DNA of 64,000 nt from Pseudoneobacillus sp042683745. GTDB lineage: Bacteria; Bacillota; Bacilli; Bacillales; Cytobacillaceae. The notes below the pieces were generated by a model, which saw nothing but the letters and a program-made list of their open reading frames with translations, had not been told where the DNA came from and did not search any database. The translations under genes and the position numbers were made by a program. The stretch covers positions 395,222 through 459,221 of the forward strand of contig NZ_JBHUJX010000018.1 of NCBI RefSeq assembly GCF_042683745.1. The letters are read 5' to 3'. Shown piece after piece: positions 8,817 through 16,839 of the stretch (position 1 is the stretch's first letter; every line of letters starts with the position of its first letter).

Positions 8817-8976
8817 AATTGTAAAATTATTGCCTTATAGAATGACTCTTATTCATGATCGATTCCTATGTAATAAATTTTTTCTTTAGATAAACCTAAT
8901 GTATAATTAATATAATAAATACGGATTGCTCAGGAAACATAATAAGAATTTGTGCTTTGTTTTTAGGAGGTAATTT

Positions 8977-10728
8977 ATGCAACTAGCAGATTATTATTTT
9001 AGACTTTATAAAACGCTAAACACAGATTCCCAGACTTTCACTTTAATTAAGGCAAATATATTACAAATTTCTACGATATGTGATTGCACAAGTAGAAATG
9101 CAAAATATATAGTCAAGGAAATGCAGCAACAAAAGTGGATAAAGTGGCATCCTAAACCAGGCAGAGGAAACATTTCTTCTATTGAGTTCTTAAAAACTAA
9201 TATAGAAGTCTTTCATCAGGTCATTCATCAAAAAATAGCTGATGGAGATCTATCTTGGTGTTACTCTCAATTAAAGCATTTTGATGCATCTACTCAAAAA
9301 GAATTCTTAGATGTCTTACATAATAAATTCGGATACGAAGCGGTCCAAAGTAGCGATAAAAACATTGATATTTTGCGATTACCAGCCTCATATAAAATTA
9401 AAGAAATAAGTCCTGAAAAATTACAATTTGTGGAGCAGTTGAATATCGTAAAACAAATATTTGATACACTTGTCAAATATAACCCAAGCAACGATCTTGT
9501 TGAGCCACATCTTGCACACTATATTGAAATAAATTCAGAAGCTACCCAATTTACATTTTATTTAAGAAAAAGTATTTCCTTTCATAATGGAAAAGGGTTT
9601 ACGGGTCATGATGTAAAATATACTTTTAATCGAATAAAAAATGTACTACATCCCAGTTTTTTAAATCAAATATTTTCAAATATAATCGAAATTCAAGTCC
9701 CGCATCCTTTAATGGTTACCATTGCATTGAGGGAGCCGAATCACCTCTTTTTAAAATTTTTAACGGCAATTGAGGCTTCCATCATACCTGAAAATGCCTA
9801 TGAAGAGTATGGTGGTCATTTTGATCAACTACCTATTGGAACTGGTCCCTATAAAGTAAAAGATCATACGGAAGATAGACTATATTTAGAGGCGAACCTC
9901 TTATATTTTAAAGAAAGGGCCCATATTGATACAATTGAAATTTGGACGATCCCTGAATTTGACTTTACGAATAAACCGCTTTCCTCCTTTCTTCCATCAC
10001 CGCCAACAGCAAGTTGGATAAAATCAGAAACGATCGAAAATGGTGCTTTATTCCTTACATTTAACTTATCTAAAAATGGGATCACTCAAGACAAAGAATT
10101 CAGGGAATTTTTATTTTCTCAAATAAATAAAAACCATTTAGTTAGTCGATTAGGGGATGATTTCCAAACCGCTGATCGATATTTTGTTTCATCAAAAGAT
10201 TGCGTATCAAAGGCATCTAATCAATGTTTGTCAAATGAATATAAAGGTCAGCTGAATCTCGTCACACTAAACAGTAATCTTTATATGATGACAGCTACTT
10301 GGTTAAAAGAATTATGTGAAAAGGTTGGGATATCATTAAATATAATTATTCTTCCTGATTTAGATGAGTCTACTTTACGTGATGTGTTTGAAATTGGAGA
10401 CCTTTTCTTAATAAAAGATAGTGTGAGCGAGAATATCGAATGGGACATCTTTAATATTCTCTATTCCGATACATACTTTATCAATCGAGTGTTAAACAAA
10501 GAATTAAGGGATAAAAAGAATCAAATTCTTAAATCTGCGTTTAAAGAAATTTCTATTAAACGGAGATTCGTTTATTACCGTAAGATAGAAAATCTATTAT
10601 TAAAGGAATCCATTGTTTGCTTCTTACTTAGACACCAACAGCATGTATTAACCCATCCAGGCTTGCAAACTCATTATCATGGAAATGAATTGCCTTATAA
10701 TCAATTATGGTTTAAGCCATTATGTTAG
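8977..10728 (+). CDS. SgrR-family transcriptional regulator with fused solute-binding domain
   Basis: A 583-residue protein with an N-terminal winged-helix region (about residues 1-115; AKYIVKEMQQQKWIKWHPKP) fused to an extracellular-type family 5 solute-binding domain (about 165-560; VKQIFDTLVKYNPSNDLVEP, SFHNGKGFTGHDVKYTFNRI). It has no signal peptide, so the binding domain works in the cytoplasm as a ligand sensor, as in E. coli SgrR. Family members usually control a nearby transporter for the same ligand class. Here peptide permease genes follow at 12.0 and 14.8 kb, making a peptide ligand plausible but unproven. The ATG follows TAGGAGGTAATTT. It is transcribed alone. Confidence 0.85.
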   Translation: MQLADYYFRLYKTLNTDSQTFTLIKANILQISTICDCTSRNAKYIVKEMQQQKWIKWHPKPGRGNISSIEFLKTNIEVFHQVIHQKIADGDLSWCYSQLKHFDASTQKEFLDVLHNKFGYEAVQSSDKNIDILRLPASYKIKEISPEKLQFVEQLNIVKQIFDTLVKYNPSNDLVEPHLAHYIEINSEATQFTFYLRKSISFHNGKGFTGHDVKYTFNRIKNVLHPSFLNQIFSNIIEIQVPHPLMVTIALREPNHLFLKFLTAIEASIIPENAYEEYGGHFDQLPIGTGPYKVKDHTEDRLYLEANLLYFKERAHIDTIEIWTIPEFDFTNKPLSSFLPSPPTASWIKSETIENGALFLTFNLSKNGITQDKEFREFLFSQINKNHLVSRLGDDFQTADRYFVSSKDCVSKASNQCLSNEYKGQLNLVTLNSNLYMMTATWLKELCEKVGISLNIIILPDLDESTLRDVFEIGDLFLIKDSVSENIEWDIFNILYSDTYFINRVLNKELRDKKNQILKSAFKEISIKRRFVYYRKIENLLLKESIVCFLLRHQQHVLTHPGLQTHYHGNELPYNQLWFKPLC

Positions 10729-10815
10729 TTAAATGTGAAGGGCTCCTATAATCTTCTAAAAGCAAAAGATAATCTTCGTGTCAAAAATCTATTTATGAAA
10801 CAGTTGTTAAGAAGT

Positions 10816-10858
10816 AAATAAAATAGACCTCAAAATCTGAGGTCTATTTTATTTACTA
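10816..10858. terminator. Bidirectional terminator
   Basis: AAATAGACCTCA pairs with TGAGGTCTATTT across a five-base loop, with A and T runs on either side. It serves the SgrR-like gene and the opposing membrane gene. Confidence 0.9.
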
Positions 10859-10867
10859 AATTTTCAT

Positions 10868-11305
10868 CTATCTTCTAATAATCTTATATAAAATTCCTAC
10901 CAAAAACCTTGCGCATGGTGCGGTAAAGGGGAGTAAAACAATAGTATAAATTGTACCCCAAACTAATGTGTCTTCGATGTTTATCGTTTCCTTACCACCT
11001 CTAACAATATACTCACCAAAAATTGCACCTATTGTTCCACTGTATAAGGTTACAAAGAATGCACAAATACAACTAATAAGCCAAAGTTTTTTATTGGAAA
11101 GTTCTTTTCTATTGTGAAAGTATCCACCTAACACTCCAAAGGTAGCCGCAAATGGAATAATGACTGAAAAATATAACCAACTTTCACCCCAGAATGAAGT
11201 TATTCCCCCAGCCCATGCCTGCCCAATTAGCATAAACAAAAAAGCAATAATGAATGAAAATAAAGCACCAAGAATTATACCTTTTATCCGAGAAAGTTTT
11301 TTCAT
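10868..11305 (-). CDS. Small integral membrane protein, four membrane segments
   Basis: A 145-residue hydrophobic protein I do not recognise. Four likely membrane segments are at about residues 9-31, 44-62, 76-98 and 113-135. A short basic loop (YFHNRKELSNKK) follows segment 2 and the C-terminus is basic (YKIIRR), which suggests both ends face the cytoplasm. It has no soluble domain or catalytic motif. The ribosome site is a weak GGTGGGTG. It lies just downstream of the tandem ribbon-helix-helix gene (24-base gap, same strand), so the two are probably co-transcribed from the operator-bearing promoter near 11.9 kb. Confidence 0.6.
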   Translation of the reverse strand: MKKLSRIKGIILGALFSFIIAFLFMLIGQAWAGGITSFWGESWLYFSVIIPFAATFGVLGGYFHNRKELSNKKLWLISCICAFFVTLYSGTIGAIFGEYIVRGGKETINIEDTLVWGTIYTIVLLPFTAPCARFLVGILYKIIRR

Positions 11306-11329
11306 AATCTACACACCCACCAAGTTATC

Positions 11330-11833
11330 CTAAGAAGTTAAATGTAAATCATCTTTTAAAACCATACTAATATATACATCCCCATGCACTTTATTGATTT
11401 CGGTATTTTCTTTTATATATCCCGCTTCCATAAGACCATCATTAATCTTTTTTAATAATAACAGTTTAAAAAAATGCGAACGATTTGGTCCTATTTCTGC
11501 AGCGAGTTCCCAAATCCATGCTTCTAAGCTTACGCTAATCGGAATCTTCTCCGACTTTTCATTCGTCCCTCTTTTAGAACGAGATTTTTTATACAATAAT
11601 CCCCTTTTTTTCTCTTTTAATATAGTCAATTTATACAGATGAGCATAAAGCTCGTTCACTTGAAAATTAGGATCAGTTGCGAAATGTTTTTTCAACTCTT
11701 GTGTTAAATAATCTAGGAATAATTGTCGAAAAAATTTGGTTCGATTGGGTTCTATTTTGCTAACAAAATCCCACATCCACTTTTCTAAATTAATACTTGC
11801 CGATATTTTTCTATTGGACGATTGACTAGGCAT
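11330..11833 (-). CDS. Tandem ribbon-helix-helix DNA-binding protein (candidate repressor)
   Basis: A protein of about 167 residues built from two similar units. Unit 1 (about residues 9-50) has KISASINLEKW then PNRTKFFRQLF. Unit 2 (about 97-132) has KIPISVSLEAW then PNRSHFFKLLL. Each fits a short beta strand followed by two helices, the ribbon-helix-helix fold of Arc/CopG. A basic linker (KSRSKRGTNEKSEK) joins them. Two units in one chain recall TraY, giving a built-in pseudo-dimer that reads palindromic DNA. The ATG at 11833 is favoured over 11836 by GAGGTGAT spacing. Its own promoter has a copy of the window-wide palindrome just past the -10. The fold is my reading of the sequence pattern; target sites are inferred. 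Confidence 0.6.
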   Translation of the reverse strand: MPSQSSNRKISASINLEKWMWDFVSKIEPNRTKFFRQLFLDYLTQELKKHFATDPNFQVNELYAHLYKLTILKEKKRGLLYKKSRSKRGTNEKSEKIPISVSLEAWIWELAAEIGPNRSHFFKLLLLKKINDGLMEAGYIKENTEINKVHGDVYISMVLKDDLHLTS

Positions 11834-11858
11834 CATATCACCTCATTTATCATAAATA

Positions 11859-11910
11859 AAACGACTGATCAGTTTATTTAGAGTATAATATATTCCCCTT
11901 CTTTTCTCAA
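11859..11910 (-). promoter_or_regulatory. Promoter plus operator of the tandem ribbon-helix-helix gene
   Basis: On the minus strand TTGAGA (11905-11910) and TATACT (11882-11887) are 17 bases apart. The palindrome AAACTGATCAGTCGTTTT (11859-11876) starts six bases further on, matching the family at 16/18 and ending 25 bases before the start codon. The arrangement is typical of an autorepressed gene. Confidence 0.7.
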
Positions 11911-12027
11911 TTACTTTCTTTTTATGGAATCATTTTCTTTATTTTTAAAATATTTGGAATAAATTGCAGGAATATAGTCCTAATCATCGAATTATATTTA
12001 GTCTATATATTTTTGAGGAGGAACTGT

Positions 12028-13008
12028 ATGTCATTACGGCTTTATATTATTCACCGAATCTTCCAAGCGATTCCCTTACTCTTTATCATTTCAATTATCT
12101 CTTACTTATTAATGAGTCTCGCACCTGGTGATGTGCTTTCAATGTTCGAAGATCCTGGTGCATCCCATTTAGCTACACAAAATCAAAGAGAGCGAGTATT
12201 GGAGAGACTTGGCCTAGATGTTCCAATTTATATGCAGTATTTTAATTGGATCAAAGGAATTGTTCTACATGGTAACTTTGGGCGTTCCTTTTTAGATGGC
12301 CAGCCAATTATTCATTTAATTTTAGAAAGAATGCCAGCAACCTTAACTCTTACGATTACAGCAATTTTAATTTCACTCATTATTTCTATTCCAATTGGAA
12401 TCTACTCAGCAGTGAAAAGAAATTCATTTTTCGACTTATTTTTTTCATTTAACTCTTATCTTGGTATTTCTTCCCCATCCTTTTTTATTGCTTTGATGGC
12501 GATTCTTTTTTTGAGTCTAAAGCTGGAATGGTTTCCGGTAAGCGGGATGAGAGCGGTGTTTGATCATTTTGATTTTACTGATCGGATTAGCCATTTGGTC
12601 TTACCAGCAAGCGTCCTTGCTTTTGGTATGATCGCTCAATATACTCGATTTATTCGTTCAAGTATGCTCGAAGTCATCAATCAAGATTATATACGAACAG
12701 CGCGAGCAAAAGGATTATCTGAGTTTAAAGTTATTGGTAAGCATGCCCTTCGTAATGCGTTATTGCCGATTATCACAATCATTGCGATGCAATTACCGAT
12801 CATTGTCGGTGGAGCTTTTATTATTGAACTACTTTTTGCATGGCCAGGATTAGGACGATTAGGAATCCAAGCAGTCTTTATGCGTAACTTCCCGCTCATA
12901 ATGGGAATAACGATGCTCGTTGCTGTAGCTATTGTTTTATGTAATTTATTAGCTGATATCCTTTATGCGATCGTTGACCCGAGGATTCGATTTCAGAAGA
13001 GAGGGTAA
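12028..13008 (+). CDS. Peptide ABC permease, OppB/DppB type (orphan)
   Basis: A 326-residue inner-membrane permease with six membrane segments and the BPD_transp_1 coupling loop (EVINQDYIRTARAKGLSEF, about residues 210-230), which docks onto an ATPase. The C-terminus ends in the usual ADILYAIVDPRIR. A TTG at 12013 would extend the frame through its own GAGGAGG site, so the ATG at 12028 is the start. No partner permease, ATPase or binding protein adjoins it: a terminator follows and an ArsR gene comes next. It may borrow subunits from the app or opp operons, or be a relic. The operator at 11.86 kb could also affect it. Confidence 0.85.
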   Translation: MSLRLYIIHRIFQAIPLLFIISIISYLLMSLAPGDVLSMFEDPGASHLATQNQRERVLERLGLDVPIYMQYFNWIKGIVLHGNFGRSFLDGQPIIHLILERMPATLTLTITAILISLIISIPIGIYSAVKRNSFFDLFFSFNSYLGISSPSFFIALMAILFLSLKLEWFPVSGMRAVFDHFDFTDRISHLVLPASVLAFGMIAQYTRFIRSSMLEVINQDYIRTARAKGLSEFKVIGKHALRNALLPIITIIAMQLPIIVGGAFIIELLFAWPGLGRLGIQAVFMRNFPLIMGITMLVAVAIVLCNLLADILYAIVDPRIRFQKRG

Positions 13009-13011
13009 GCA

Positions 13012-13053
13012 TAAAAAAATCTTATGGACTATACAATCCATAAGATTTTTTTT
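13012..13053 (+). terminator. Rho-independent terminator of the orphan permease
   Basis: AATCTTATGGA pairs with TCCATAAGATT across eight bases and is followed by a run of T. Confidence 0.9.
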
Positions 13054-13091
13054 AAGCTATCCCTTATACTATTCGTAAAGGGGGCAACGAC

Positions 13092-13409
13092 ATGAACGAA
13101 AATCAAGCAGCGAATTATCAAGATCTTGATGAAGAAACATTATTTATGGTATCGCAAACCTTTAAAGCTTTATCAGATCCAACAAGGTTACGAATATTAA
13201 ATTTGCTTTTTACTGGAGAACATTCCGTCAACGATATTGCCGATAAGCTTTCTTTATTACAATCAAATGTTTCCCATCAGCTCCGTTTTTTGAAAAATTT
13301 ACGCCTAGTCAAATTCAGAAGAGAGGGTACGACTCTTTTTTATTCCCATGACGATGAGCATGTAATGGACATTTTAAAGAAAACGATTGAACACTCCAAC
13401 CATCACTAA
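13092..13409 (+). CDS. czrA: Zinc-sensing ArsR/SmtB repressor, CzrA-like
   Basis: A 105-residue winged-helix repressor. The DNA-recognition region is LLQSNVSHQLRFLKNLRLV (about residues 57-75). The C-terminal helix has the CzrA alpha-5 zinc site spacing D-x-H-x10-H-x2-H in DDEHVMDILKKTIEHSNHH, so Zn(II) or Co(II) binding should release DNA. It lacks the cysteine box of arsenic or cadmium sensors. The ATG follows AAAGGGGGCAACGAC. Its end meets the end of czcD (four-base overlap of convergent genes), the likely target. A palindrome suited to this family sits in the czcD promoter. Convergent arrangement with its target is unusual; most are co-transcribed. Confidence 0.88.
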   Translation: MNENQAANYQDLDEETLFMVSQTFKALSDPTRLRILNLLFTGEHSVNDIADKLSLLQSNVSHQLRFLKNLRLVKFRREGTTLFYSHDDEHVMDILKKTIEHSNHH

Positions 13410-14335
13410 TTGCAAGTACCATGATGGCTTGGGCAGCCGACTTCTTCTTTTTCAATTTGGATCGTGCTATGCTCGATTCCATATTCATCATGGAGAATGG
13501 ATTGTGCGTGATGTAGCACGACATCATGCGCACCATCTCCAGCGATGCTGATATGACAGCTAAAGGAGTGGAAGTCAGATGTAATCGACCATACGTGCAT
13601 ATCATGGATATCTTTTACAAAAGGTATTTCCATTAGTGATTGTTTGACTTTCTGAGTATCTACCTGTGCAGGTGAACCTTCCATTAAAATATGAAGGGAA
13701 GCCTTTGTTACTCTCCAGCCGCTAATGATGATCAGAATTGCCACAATCACACTTGCAATTGGATCCGCTATTCCCCAACCAAAGAAATAGATTAATAATG
13801 CAGCAATGATTGCTCCAACTGACCCCAGCATATCCCCTAACACATGAAGAAAAGCACTGCGCACATTTAAATTTTCATCCTTATCTCCTCGCATCAAGAT
13901 CCAAGCTGCGACAATATTCACGAGCAGACCGATTGTTGATATCGTTAACATTCCTAAGCTTTGAACTTCTGGTGGATCGATGAATCGGTGTATTGCCTCA
14001 TAAAAAATGTAAATAGAAATTAGAATTAATGTTAATCCGTTTAAGGCTGCTGCGATAATTTCAAAGCGCTTGTATCCAAACGTTTTACTTTGGGTTTTCG
14101 CCTTTTCTCCAATTTTAATAGCGATAAAGCTTAACCCTAGTGCCGCTGCATCGCTTAGCATATGCCCTGCATCCGATAATAAAGCAAGACTATTTGTCAA
14201 AATTCCGCCTATTACCTCTACAATCATGTAAGTCGCAATTAAGATAAATGAGGTCAATAATACTTTTTTATTGTTCGATCCATGGTGATGATGCCCATGT
14301 CCATGGGAGTGAGAATGTCCGTGGTGGTGTCCCAT
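13406..14335 (-). CDS. czcD: Cation diffusion facilitator, zinc/cobalt/cadmium efflux (CzcD-like)
   Basis: A 309-residue membrane exporter that swaps cytoplasmic Zn2+ (and related divalent ions) for protons. It begins with a histidine-rich metal-binding tail (GHHHGHSHSHGHGHHHH). Six membrane segments span about residues 25-210, with the transport-site pairs HMLSDA in segment 2 and HVLGDM in segment 5. A cytoplasmic dimerisation domain follows (SLHILMEGSP ... VKDIHDMHVWSITSD). Length is typical. The ribosome site is weak (GTAGGGATCGT). An ATATATGA/TCATATAT inverted repeat lies about 22 bases upstream, matching control by the zinc sensor next door. Confidence 0.93.
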   Translation of the reverse strand: MGHHHGHSHSHGHGHHHHGSNNKKVLLTSFILIATYMIVEVIGGILTNSLALLSDAGHMLSDAAALGLSFIAIKIGEKAKTQSKTFGYKRFEIIAAALNGLTLILISIYIFYEAIHRFIDPPEVQSLGMLTISTIGLLVNIVAAWILMRGDKDENLNVRSAFLHVLGDMLGSVGAIIAALLIYFFGWGIADPIASVIVAILIIISGWRVTKASLHILMEGSPAQVDTQKVKQSLMEIPFVKDIHDMHVWSITSDFHSFSCHISIAGDGAHDVVLHHAQSILHDEYGIEHSTIQIEKEEVGCPSHHGTCN

Positions 14336-14356
14336 ACGATCCCTACTTTCTTTTTA

Positions 14357-14380
14357 TATATGATTATATGTTCATATATA
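14357..14380. promoter_or_regulatory. Likely CzrA operator in the czcD promoter
   Basis: ATATATGA (14357-14364) and TCATATAT (14373-14380) are separated by eight bases. Long AT-rich inverted repeats with TGA/TCA arms are typical of ArsR/SmtB metal sensors. It lies directly upstream of czcD. Confidence 0.6.
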
Positions 14381-14588
14381 CATTATGCAATAATTCCCTA
14401 TAATGTTCAATCAAAACTTTTCCAAATTTTATATTACCTTTTAAAGTATTATTACTGTATGAATTTTTCAAGGATTTTCCGCTTACAAAACTAATAATTT
14501 CAAAACATATTACACACAGACCTTTCAGTCTGAACTTATTAAAAAAATAGGTAAATTACGATTCAATAATTCAAGTGTTTCAATTTTC

Positions 14589-14641
14589 TTTACAATATTT
14601 TGCTATTAGATTATAATAAAATAAACTAAATAGTCAGTTTA
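14589..14641 (+). promoter_or_regulatory. app operon promoter with operator, 17/18 match
   Basis: TTTACA (14589-14594) and TATAAT (14612-14617) are 17 bases apart. The palindrome AAACTAAATAGTCAGTTT (14623-14640) begins five bases past the -10 and so covers the start point. The first gene starts 121 bases later, leaving a leader of over 100 bases. Confidence 0.75.
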
Positions 14642-14761
14642 TTAAATTCATTTAGTCAAAAGTATTAATCTGTACCATTCATTAAAAATACTAGAATTTT
14701 TAAGTTTATAGTTAATAGTTTTCAGCAAACAAATTTAGAAATAATACTGAGGTGAAGTAAA

Positions 14762-15733
14762 ATGGCCAAAACTTCATTACTAGAAGTCAAAGGATTAAAA
14801 ACTTATTTTAATATTAGTAAGGAAAAGGTAGCTAAGGCTGTTGACGGTGTTGATTTCGTTATTAATCCAGGTGAAACAGTAGCATTAGTTGGAGAGTCTG
14901 GTAGTGGAAAAAGTATCACTTCCCTATCTATCATGCAGTTGGTGGGAAAGCCAGGAAAAATTAATGAAGGAGAAATAATATTTGGCGGTAAAGATCTTGT
15001 CCAATTCTCTGACAAGCAAATGGCTAAAGTTCGTGGCAGCGAAATTGCCATGGTTTTCCAAGAGCCGATGACAGCACTAAATCCCGTCTACACGATTGGT
15101 AATCAAATTGTCGAAACTTTGATGAGGCATAAGAAGTTGTCCAAAGTGGAGGCTCGTACGAAAGCAATCGATTTGCTGAAAATTGTAGGATTTCCTCGCG
15201 CTGAAGAAACAATGAAGGAATATCCACACCAGCTTTCTGGGGGGATGCGTCAACGTGCCATGATTGCGATTGCAATTTCCTGTGACCCTAAACTGCTGAT
15301 TGCAGACGAACCGACAACTGCGTTAGATGTGACAATTCAAGCCCAAATTCTAGATTTAATGGATGAGATGAAAAGGAAGTTTAATATGGCCATCTTACTG
15401 ATTACACATGATTTGGGTGTTGTAGCTGAATATGCAGATCGTGTCATGGTCATGTACGGTGGACAAATTGTTGAAGAAGCAGATATCGAAACGTTGTTTT
15501 TAAACCCTAAACATCCATATACAACAGGGTTGCTAGATAGTTTACCAAGCTTAGACAAAGAGGTTGATAGACTCGGAGCGATAAAAGGAATGGTTCCACC
15601 AGCCCATAGCTTTCCAATCGGCTGCCGTTTTGCAGACCGTTGTCCAAATGTAATGAGTAAATGTAATGAAAGTAATCCAGAACTCTTTAAAGTGGAATCA
15701 GATCACAAAGTCCGTTGCTATCTTTATGAATAG
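14762..15733 (+). CDS. appD: Peptide ABC transporter ATPase, AppD/OppD type
   Basis: A 323-residue ATPase that powers peptide import. Walker A is GESGSGKS (residues 44-51), the signature is LSGGMRQR (about 160) and Walker B is LLIADEPTTALD (about 180). The C-terminal oligopeptide-family extension is present (HPYTTGLLDSLP, then a cysteine cluster GCRFADRCP). It forms a heterodimer with the AppF product encoded 12 bases downstream. It is the first gene of a D-F-A-B-C operon, the gene order of B. subtilis app. The ATG follows GAGGTGAAGTAAA. Expression should respond to the operator 120 bases upstream. Confidence 0.92.
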   Translation: MAKTSLLEVKGLKTYFNISKEKVAKAVDGVDFVINPGETVALVGESGSGKSITSLSIMQLVGKPGKINEGEIIFGGKDLVQFSDKQMAKVRGSEIAMVFQEPMTALNPVYTIGNQIVETLMRHKKLSKVEARTKAIDLLKIVGFPRAEETMKEYPHQLSGGMRQRAMIAIAISCDPKLLIADEPTTALDVTIQAQILDLMDEMKRKFNMAILLITHDLGVVAEYADRVMVMYGGQIVEEADIETLFLNPKHPYTTGLLDSLPSLDKEVDRLGAIKGMVPPAHSFPIGCRFADRCPNVMSKCNESNPELFKVESDHKVRCYLYE

Positions 15734-15745
15734 GAGGTTTTACTT

Positions 15746-16750
15746 GTGACAGTGTTAAAGATAAAATCAGAAAAAAAATCAGAACAAGATTACATATTAC
15801 AGGCGAAAAATATTAAAAAATACTTCCCTATTAAAGGTGGTGTTCTCAAATCAACGATTGGACATGTAAAAGCTGTCGATGATGTTTCTCTCGATATTTT
15901 GAGAGGGGAAACACTTGGTATCGTTGGAGAATCCGGCTCGGGGAAATCAACACTAGGTCGAGTTATTTTGCGATTGATGGATCCAACAGCGGGGCAAATC
16001 ATTTTTGAAAATCAGGATATCTCTAATTTAGGGAATCGTAAGCTTCGTCCTATCAGACGAGATATGCAAATTGTCTTTCAGGATCCATTCGCTTCCCTCA
16101 ACTCTAAAATGAGTGTACTCGAGCTAATTGAAGAACCGTTAATTGTTCAGACAGGTTTAAAAAGGAGAGAACGAACCGAAAAAGCTATTAATCTACTAGA
16201 AAAAGTTGGCTTAAGACCTGATGATCGATTTAAGTATCCGCACGAATTTTCCGGAGGTCAAAGACAAAGGATTAGTATCGCCAGAGCACTTGCACTTAAT
16301 CCTAAATTTGTCATTTGTGATGAACCAGTATCTGCTCTTGACGTTTCCATTCAAGCACAAGTACTTAACTTAATGGTTGACCTACAAGATGAATTCAACC
16401 TAACGTACTTATTTATTGCCCATGATTTAAGTGTCGTCAAACATATTAGTGATCGTGTTGCAGTAATGTATCTCGGACGTATAGCTGAAATTGCACCTAA
16501 GAAAAACCTCTACGATACTCCTTTACATCCTTACACAGAAGCATTATTATCTGCCGTTCCGTCAACAGATATTCGAAATCGAAGACAAAAAATTATATTA
16601 AGTGGTGATTTGCCAAGCCCGTCTAACCCACCTACTGGTTGTGCATTTAGAACTCGTTGTCCGAAGGCTCACGAACAATGTGCAGCAGTTCGTCCTGAAC
16701 TAACGGAAGTTTCTGAAGGACATTACGTCGCCTGCCATTTATATCAGTAG
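15746..16750 (+). CDS. appF: Peptide ABC transporter ATPase, AppF/OppF type
   Basis: A 334-residue partner ATPase. Walker A is GESGSGKS (about residue 62), the signature FSGGQRQR (about 170) and Walker B VICDEPVSALD (about 190). The C-terminal extension (HPYTEALLSAVP, CAFRTRCP) is typical of the OppF branch. The GTG start follows TAGGAGGTTTTACTT; there is no better ATG. It lies 12 bases after the D-subunit gene. The AppD-AppF pair would share the AppB-AppC channel, and possibly the orphan permeases elsewhere in the window. Confidence 0.92.
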   Translation: MTVLKIKSEKKSEQDYILQAKNIKKYFPIKGGVLKSTIGHVKAVDDVSLDILRGETLGIVGESGSGKSTLGRVILRLMDPTAGQIIFENQDISNLGNRKLRPIRRDMQIVFQDPFASLNSKMSVLELIEEPLIVQTGLKRRERTEKAINLLEKVGLRPDDRFKYPHEFSGGQRQRISIARALALNPKFVICDEPVSALDVSIQAQVLNLMVDLQDEFNLTYLFIAHDLSVVKHISDRVAVMYLGRIAEIAPKKNLYDTPLHPYTEALLSAVPSTDIRNRRQKIILSGDLPSPSNPPTGCAFRTRCPKAHEQCAAVRPELTEVSEGHYVACHLYQ

Positions 16751-16839
16751 AACCATTTGTTCCAACATATAAGGAGGTGGTTTCTGTAAAGGTAATGTTT
16801 TAAGTAAGAAACATTTTATAAAATCAAAAGGGGTGCAAT

